Origin: Tahibacter aquaticus
Lineage (GTDB): Bacteria; Pseudomonadota; Gammaproteobacteria; Xanthomonadales; Rhodanobacteraceae
Reading direction: 5' to 3'
Length of the DNA stretch: 64,000 bases
Assembly (NCBI RefSeq): GCF_004363655.1
Contig: NZ_SNZH01000015.1
Span: forward strand, 100,898 to 164,897
The notes below the pieces were generated by a model. The model was not told where the DNA came from. It saw only the letters and a list, made by a program, of their open reading frames with translations, and searched no databases. How positions within the stretch are numbered: the stretch's first letter is position 1; every line of letters starts with the position of its first letter. This document shows, one piece after another, positions 59,338 through 64,000 of the stretch. The position numbers and the translations under genes are program-made.

Positions 59338-61296
59338 TCAGTTGATGCTGAAGTTCACATTGGAAACATCGAAGAAAATGTTGTTGCGGCATTTCACCCG
59401 CACGCGAGCCTGGCTGCTGGCGGTGTTCGGCACCGTCACGCTGCGGCTGCCGCTGTTGGCAACGTTGCTGGCCAGTGTCGTGGCGAAGGTATTGCCGCCG
59501 TCGGTCGACAGCGCGATGTCCACGGCCGCGCAGGAGATCGGCGCGGCCGTCGTGCCGCCGACATTCCAGGTCACGGTGGCGCTGGCATTGCGCGTCCATG
59601 TCAGTGCGGTGTTCGGCGCGGTCACGGCAAACGGTGCGGCGGTCGCGACGACGCGGATCGCCGGCAGATCGGCGCTGACACTGGCGCCGCCGCCGGCATG
59701 GTTGTCGCGCACGGTGACGCGGAACTTCAGCGCCGTGCGATTGACCTGCGGCAGGATTTCGCCCTTGGCCGTCGTATTCGCCAGCAGGTTGGACAGGCGC
59801 GGAAAGGTGCGCGTGCCGCTGCTGGACGGATTGAACGAACGCGCGATGGGGCTGCTGCCGTTGTCCACATTCACCGCCGTGGCGGCACCGAGATCGTATT
59901 CCTCCCAGGTATAGCTCAGCGCATCGCCGTCGGCATCCGTGGCGCTGGCCGTCAGCTCGAACGGTGTCTTGGCCGGGATCACATAGGCGGTGTTGAGCGG
60001 CGCGATCACCGGCGCCGTGTTCGGCGCTGTGCTGCTGGTGCCGCAGGTAGTGGCGGCCAGCCGTGCGCCGATTTCGTCGAGGCTGCGCGCATGGAAATAC
60101 GCGTCGGAATTCGGCTGCAGATCGTCGCTGCCGCAGATGCCGGCATAGGCCATGATGGTCGCGCCGCTGCCGGTTTCGTACGCCGACGACGCGGAGCGGT
60201 TGCCGCCGCCGCAGGAGCCCGTCGACGAATTGAAGGTGTGGTTGCCGCCGAACTGGTGGCCCATCTCGTGCGCCACGTAGTCGATATAGAACGGATCGCC
60301 TACCGGGTTGCTCTGGCCGGTCACGCCGCGAGCCTTGCTGCCGCTGCTGCAGATCACGCCCAGGCCGGCCACGCCGCCGCCGCCGGTGCTGAACACATGG
60401 CCGATGTCGTAGTTGGCCGAGCCGATGCGGCTGGTCAGATTGGTCTGGTTTTGCCCCAGCATGGTGGGGCCGTTGCCGTTGCTGTACGGATCGGTGGAGG
60501 CGTTGGTGTAGACGATGAGGTTGTTGTTCGGCACCAGGGTCATGCGCACGTTGAAATCACGCTCATAAATCTGGTTGACGCGATTCAGCGCGGTGGTGAT
60601 TGCCGCAAGGCCAGCGGAAACCGTGCCGCCGAAGACGGCCGTGTATTCGCCCGTCGCGGCGATGGCGACGCGCAGCGTGCGGCGCTGGCTGCCGGTGACG
60701 GTATCGATTGCAGGGCCGGCCTTGAGCGCCGGCAACCCATCGTCGTGGCGATGTTCGCCCTCGACACTGCACTGGAAGCCGCGGCTGCCCAGTGCCTCGC
60801 GGCGCAGGCTGCGGTAGGCATGCACGCCGGTATCGAAGCCGAGCTTGGACGCGCTGGCCGCATTGGCTTCCAGATCCTGCGGCTGCACCAGCCAGATGCC
60901 GCCGTCATGGGCGAACACCATGGCCTGGAAACCGATCGGCGAAATATCGATACGCACCTGATTGCCGTCGGCGTCGATGCCCTTGAGGCTGCGGATCTCG
61001 GGATACTTGGCGGCAAGTTCCGCCGGCAGGGTGCCGGAATCTTCCAGCACGAACTCGGCGAAGCCGCCTTCCGGCAGCGGCAGCGCCAGGCTGGCGCCGC
61101 GGGTGCTTTCCAGATCGACGAAACGGCGCAGGGCGCCGACATCGAGTGCAATGCTGCGGCCGGCGGCGGCATCGGCCTTGGCGGCGGCCGGTGCATCGAT
61201 ATCCGACCAGAACGAGGTATCGGCGGCGAAAACGACAGACGGCGCGGCCAGCGACAGCAGGGCGCCAATAACAGCAGCGAGACGTTGGATTTGCAT
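59338..61296 (-). CDS. Secreted reprolysin-like (M12B) metalloprotease
   Basis: The product is 652 aa with a Sec signal peptide (MQIQRLAAVIGALLSLAAPSVVFA). A prodomain-like region (LDVGALRRFVDLESTRGASL, DADGNQVRIDISPIGFQAMV) is followed by the catalytic domain with the zinc motif AHEMGHQFGGNHTF near residue 350 (HExxHxxGxxH) and IMAYAGICG as the Met-turn. The C-terminal half has cadherin/Ig-like modules (LTASATDADGDALSYTWEEY, TRNASATVTWNVGGT). Start follows GGAGGATG. It is a likely type II secretion substrate and exoprotease; no tail of the IFxxGF type is present. Confidence 0.93.
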   Translation of the reverse strand: MQIQRLAAVIGALLSLAAPSVVFAADTSFWSDIDAPAAAKADAAAGRSIALDVGALRRFVDLESTRGASLALPLPEGGFAEFVLEDSGTLPAELAAKYPEIRSLKGIDADGNQVRIDISPIGFQAMVFAHDGGIWLVQPQDLEANAASASKLGFDTGVHAYRSLRREALGSRGFQCSVEGEHRHDDGLPALKAGPAIDTVTGSQRRTLRVAIAATGEYTAVFGGTVSAGLAAITTALNRVNQIYERDFNVRMTLVPNNNLIVYTNASTDPYSNGNGPTMLGQNQTNLTSRIGSANYDIGHVFSTGGGGVAGLGVICSSGSKARGVTGQSNPVGDPFYIDYVAHEMGHQFGGNHTFNSSTGSCGGGNRSASSAYETGSGATIMAYAGICGSDDLQPNSDAYFHARSLDEIGARLAATTCGTSSTAPNTAPVIAPLNTAYVIPAKTPFELTASATDADGDALSYTWEEYDLGAATAVNVDNGSSPIARSFNPSSSGTRTFPRLSNLLANTTAKGEILPQVNRTALKFRVTVRDNHAGGGASVSADLPAIRVVATAAPFAVTAPNTALTWTRNASATVTWNVGGTTAAPISCAAVDIALSTDGGNTFATTLASNVANSGSRSVTVPNTASSQARVRVKCRNNIFFDVSNVNFSIN

Positions 61297-61658
61297 GGAC
61301 TCATCCTCCCGGGATTGTGTGTTGGCCTGTACGGGCCTGAAGCCGGCGCCCCCCGGCGCCGGAAACGCAACACTAGCGCCGGGCAAATGCCAGCGAATGA
61401 GAACTGCTAGGCGGTCGCTGAACGTTCTGCCGCATATGCAAATTCGTTGCAGTATGGAAAAGGAGACGATGTTCCCGGATGGCGGAGCGGGCAGGAGGTC
61501 GGCGGCGCCTACGGCAGATGTTGCGGTGCCGCAGGGGCCGGGATACGGCCATCACCGGGCGAGCACACCGCGCGATTCACACTGCCGCACAAGGGCCAGC
61601 AATCGCGTACCGGACCGGCGCATGCGGGATGTACACATTCAACGGCGAGGAAAACGGC
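61297..61658. other. 362-bp divergent region between metalloprotease and lipocalin genes
   Basis: No gene is supported. It must hold the promoters of both neighbours. A perfect 8-bp stem CCGGCGCC/GGCGCCGG (61343-61362, loop CCCC) lies in the metalloprotease leader. The segment 61420-61475 is relatively AT-rich and is the best place for a promoter. Confidence 0.45.
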
Positions 61659-62270
61659 ATGGACAAGGGCGAGCCACCGGTATCGATCCGCTTCAAGGCG
61701 ATGAGCGCACTTGCCAGCGTCTTCGCCGCGGCCGTATTGCTGTTTTTTTCTGGTTGCGCCCATCGTCCGGCAGCGCCGCTGCATGCGGTCGAGAAGGTCG
61801 ATCTGGCGCGCTTCATGGGCGATTGGTACGTGATCGCACACATACCCAGCCGTCCCGAGCGCAACGCGCACAACGCCATCGAAAGCTATGTGCTGGCGCA
61901 GGATGGCCGTATCGAAACCACCTTCCGCTACCGCAACACGCCCGATGGCCCGCTCAAGACCATGCATCCCGTTGGCCGTGTGGAACCCGGCAGCGACAAT
62001 GCCGTCTGGAGCATGCAGTTCGTCTGGCCGATCCGTGCCGAATACGTGATTGCCTATCTGGACGCGGACTACCGCTACACCATCGTCGGCCGCAGCAAGC
62101 GCGACTACGTGTGGATCATGGCGCGGGCGCCGGAAATTTCCGACGAGAAGTACGCCGAGCTGCGCCAGCGCGTGCAGGACATGGGCTATGCGCTGGACGG
62201 GTTGCGGCGCGTGCCGCAGGCATGGCCCGAGCGGGCTGCGTGGGATGGCGCGGGCGATCGCGGCGGCTGA
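61659..62270 (+). CDS. Lipocalin-family lipoprotein (Blc-like)
   Basis: The product is 203 aa with a lipoprotein signal: MSALASVFAAAVLLFFSGC inside an N-terminal region beginning MDKGEPPVS, lipobox Cys at about residue 33. The lipocalin barrel starts VEKVDLARFMGDWYVIAHIP (the GxW motif) and includes TFRYRNTPDGPLK, RAEYVIAYLDADYRYTIVGRSKRDYVWIM. Such outer-membrane lipocalins bind fatty acids or lysophospholipids and help membrane repair. ATG 61659 has GAGG eight bases upstream. Confidence 0.9.
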   Translation: MDKGEPPVSIRFKAMSALASVFAAAVLLFFSGCAHRPAAPLHAVEKVDLARFMGDWYVIAHIPSRPERNAHNAIESYVLAQDGRIETTFRYRNTPDGPLKTMHPVGRVEPGSDNAVWSMQFVWPIRAEYVIAYLDADYRYTIVGRSKRDYVWIMARAPEISDEKYAELRQRVQDMGYALDGLRRVPQAWPERAAWDGAGDRGG

Positions 62271-62417
62271 TTGGCGTGCTTGCGTTGACGGGAATCATGA
62301 CGAGTGTGGCCGGTCTGCCTGCAGCGGCAGCGGCCGGCGCCTACCGTTGGTGTCCCGGCCAGCCGCTGCACTGCGGCCGCTGTACGAGCAACGACGGCGC
62401 CTGGGGCAGAGTGAGCC

Positions 62418-63260
62418 TCAGCCCGCCGTCTCGGCCGCAATCACCTCCGCAATATTCACAAATTCCATCGGCGACAACTGCTCGGCGCGTTCCTTCGGGT
62501 CGATTCCCGCTGCGCGGATCTGGTCTGCCGTCGCAATACCGCCCAAGGCATTCGACAAGGTCTTGCGCCGCTGCCCGAACGCATGCCGTACCACGGTGGC
62601 GACCAGTTTGGGATCGGCGTCGTGGCGCTGTTCCGGTGTCAATGGAATCAGGCGCACCACGGCGGAATCGACTTTCGGCGGCGGGTTGAATGCACCCGGC
62701 GGCACATGAAACAGCGGCTGTACCGTGCACCCCAGCTGCAGCATCACGCTGAGACGGCCGTAGACCTTGCTGCCGGGCGGGGCGGCCATGCGGTCGACCA
62801 CTTCTTTCTGCAGCATGAAATGCATGTCGATGATGGCGGCGCTGTGGTCGATGCAATGGAACAGGATCGGACTGGAAATGTTGTAGGGCAGGTTGCCGAC
62901 CAGGCGCAGCGGCTGTTCTTTCGCCAGCGCGGTGAAATCGACGGTGAGTACGTCGGCATTGATGACGTCGAGCGTGCCGTGCGCTGCGGCAGCGGCCTGG
63001 ATGCGCGGAATCAGATCGCGGTCGAGTTCGATCACGGTCATGCTGCCGTGTTCGCGCAGCAGGGGCAGGGTGATCGCGCCTTCGCCGGGGCCGATCTCGA
63101 CCAGGCGCTGGCCGGGCTTGGGTGCCACGGCCTGGACGATGCGGCGGATGATGCCGGGATCGTGCAGGAAGTGCTGGCCAAATTGCTTTTTGTGTACATG
63201 TTTACCCTGCGGCTCGCCGCTGGGTGCTACATAGCTTTGCGTGGGCAGATAGCGCTTCAA
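62418..63260 (-). CDS. rsmA: 16S rRNA dimethyladenosine transferase
   Basis: The 280-residue product dimethylates A1518 and A1519 of 16S rRNA (KsgA). Motifs: KKQFGQHFLHDPGIIRRIV, RLVEIGPGEGAITLPLL (SAM site), VIELDRDLIPRIQ, LRLVGNLPYNISSPIL (catalytic NLPY), NPPPKVDSAVVRL and AFGQRRKTLSNALG. The start is TTG 63260: it has GAGG seven bases upstream and overlaps the lysR stop as TTGA. No ATG or GTG lies in frame between it and the family core, so the N-terminal tail is ~25 residues. Confidence 0.93.
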   Translation of the reverse strand: MKRYLPTQSYVAPSGEPQGKHVHKKQFGQHFLHDPGIIRRIVQAVAPKPGQRLVEIGPGEGAITLPLLREHGSMTVIELDRDLIPRIQAAAAAHGTLDVINADVLTVDFTALAKEQPLRLVGNLPYNISSPILFHCIDHSAAIIDMHFMLQKEVVDRMAAPPGSKVYGRLSVMLQLGCTVQPLFHVPPGAFNPPPKVDSAVVRLIPLTPEQRHDADPKLVATVVRHAFGQRRKTLSNALGGIATADQIRAAGIDPKERAEQLSPMEFVNIAEVIAAETAG

Positions 63261-64000
63261 ACGGGAGCCTCGGGCGGCGGCGCAAGCGGCGAGGAATGGT
63301 TGAGTTCCTCGATCAGCCAGGTGCGGAATTGCTGCACGGATGGCTTTTGCGCATGGGTTTCGGGACAGACCAGATAGTACGCGTAGAAGGCTGGTATGCG
63401 CAGGGCGAAGGGGGCGATCAGTTCGCCTGCGGCGATACGGCCGCCGGCCAGGGAACTGCGCGCCAGCACCACGCCCTGGCCTTGCGCGGCGGCGCGCAGG
63501 GCGAGTTCGGTGTCGTCGTAAATGGCGCCGCGGCGCGGTTCGGTGGTGTCCACACCAGCGGCGGCGAACCAGCGCACCCAGTCGTTCAGGCGGGTCTGCT
63601 GCTTGATGCGCACCAGCGGCAGTTCCAGCAACTGTGAGGGATGCTTGAGCTTGCGCCGGGTCAGTTTGGGGCTGTAGACGGGGAACAGCTCGTCGTCGAG
63701 CAGTTTTTCGCAGCGCAGGCCGGGCCAGGGCCCGTTGCCCCAGCGGATGGCCACGTCGACGCCGTCGTTGCGGAAATCGGCGAGGTTGATCGAGCTTTGC
63801 AGGTTGAATTCGATGTCCGGGTGGCGCGCGAGGAAACTGCCGAGGCGGCCGACCAGCCACGCCGCGGCGAAGGAGGGCAGCACGCTCAGGGTGAGCACGT
63901 TGCCGGCGGCACGTTCGCGCACGCGGCTCACGGTGGCGGCAAGCTGGTCCAGCGATTCGCGCACGCCCAGGGCGAGCTGCTGGCCCGCTTCGGTCAGCCA
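63257..64000 (-). CDS. LysR-family regulator (GcvA-like), 5' part outside window
   Basis: The visible 247 residues (open to the window edge) cover the end of the DNA-binding linker (LTEAGQQLALGVRESLDQL) and the whole effector domain: GNVLTLSVLPSFAAAWLVGRLGSF, VDVAIRWGNGPWPGLRCEKLL, LPLVRIKQQTRLNDWVRWF and VLARSSLAGGRIAAGELIAPF. The pattern is that of GcvA-type LysR regulators. The helix-turn-helix lies past base 64000. Its stop overlaps the rsmA TTG start by four bases, which is unusual because the two functions are unrelated. Confidence 0.93.
   Translation of the reverse strand, partial: WLTEAGQQLALGVRESLDQLAATVSRVRERAAGNVLTLSVLPSFAAAWLVGRLGSFLARHPDIEFNLQSSINLADFRNDGVDVAIRWGNGPWPGLRCEKLLDDELFPVYSPKLTRRKLKHPSQLLELPLVRIKQQTRLNDWVRWFAAAGVDTTEPRRGAIYDDTELALRAAAQGQGVVLARSSLAGGRIAAGELIAPFALRIPAFYAYYLVCPETHAQKPSVQQFRTWLIEELNHSSPLAPPPEAPV

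Noticed and set aside
59287-61410. Plus-strand open frame of ~700 codons
   Set aside because: Opposite to the metalloprotease gene, which has signal peptide and HExxH motif. The plus-strand frame shows no domain.
62271-62417. Possible small secreted Cys-containing peptide after the lipocalin gene
   Set aside because: A frame with a hydrophobic start (LIGVLALTGIMTSVAG) exists, but it runs on antisense through rsmA and has no clear start site.
63261-63860. Long N-terminal extension of the rsmA frame
   Set aside because: It runs in another frame through the lysR gene, which is the real coding frame there.

Overview
This is a high-GC gammaproteobacterial chromosome segment. The gene content fits Xanthomonadales (Lysobacterales), probably family Rhodanobacteraceae or a close relative such as Dokdonella. 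The evidence is a gshB-pilGHIJ-chp chemosensory block, a gshB-tonB-yqgE-ruvX-pyrB block running the other way, a compact gspG-N type II secretion cluster, and secreted proteins ending in a short 'IFxxGF'-like tail. This placement is inference from gene content. No rRNA, tRNA, CRISPR array, intact insertion sequence or prophage was seen.

Layout. (1) 1-13045 is a polymorphic-toxin locus with three tandem rhs genes; the first is cut by the window edge and the other two start with a short PAAR-like segment. Each ends in a different C-terminal domain after the shared Rhs core: a type-44-like toxin, an NlpC/P60-like cysteine peptidase, and an unrecognised domain. Each is followed by a gene whose product carries a Sec or lipoprotein signal, a layout that suggests envelope-acting toxins with periplasmic immunity proteins. 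(2) 13046-21679 is mixed housekeeping: DUF1993, an Rnk-like regulator, a patatin phospholipase, a GDT1-type Mn exporter behind a yybP-ykoY riboswitch, an ECF sigma factor with a membrane partner, a divergent XRE regulator/membrane-protein pair with a perfect palindromic operator, and a large lipoprotein. (3) 21727-25751 on the minus strand carries gshB, tonB, yqgE, ruvX and pyrB. (4) 26160-40571 is a complete Pil-Chp system (pilG, pilH, pilI, pilJ, pilK/cheR, chpA, chpB, chpC), which controls type IV pilus twitching and surface sensing. (5) 40819-48423 on the minus strand has rsmE, a DUF6607 lipoprotein with a Fur-box-preceded heme-type TonB receptor, a delta-60 repeat secreted protein, and bioA. 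(6) 48476-54146 holds gspG-H-I-J-K-L-M-N without gspD, gspE or gspF. (7) 54169-64000 has an inositol-monophosphatase family enzyme, several exported proteins (propeller-like protein, serine hydrolase, reprolysin-like metalloprotease, lipocalin), a small XRE/membrane-protein cassette, rsmA/ksgA with a TTG start, and the 3' part of a lysR gene.

How it fits together. The window combines weapons (Rhs toxins, probably delivered by type VI secretion encoded elsewhere), surface behaviour (Pil-Chp), protein export (T2SS pseudopilus and inner-membrane platform plus several plausible substrates) and metal or iron uptake (Mn riboswitch, Fur-controlled heme receptor, TonB). The least understood parts are the third Rhs toxin domain with its partner, and the shared C-terminal tail of the exported proteins.
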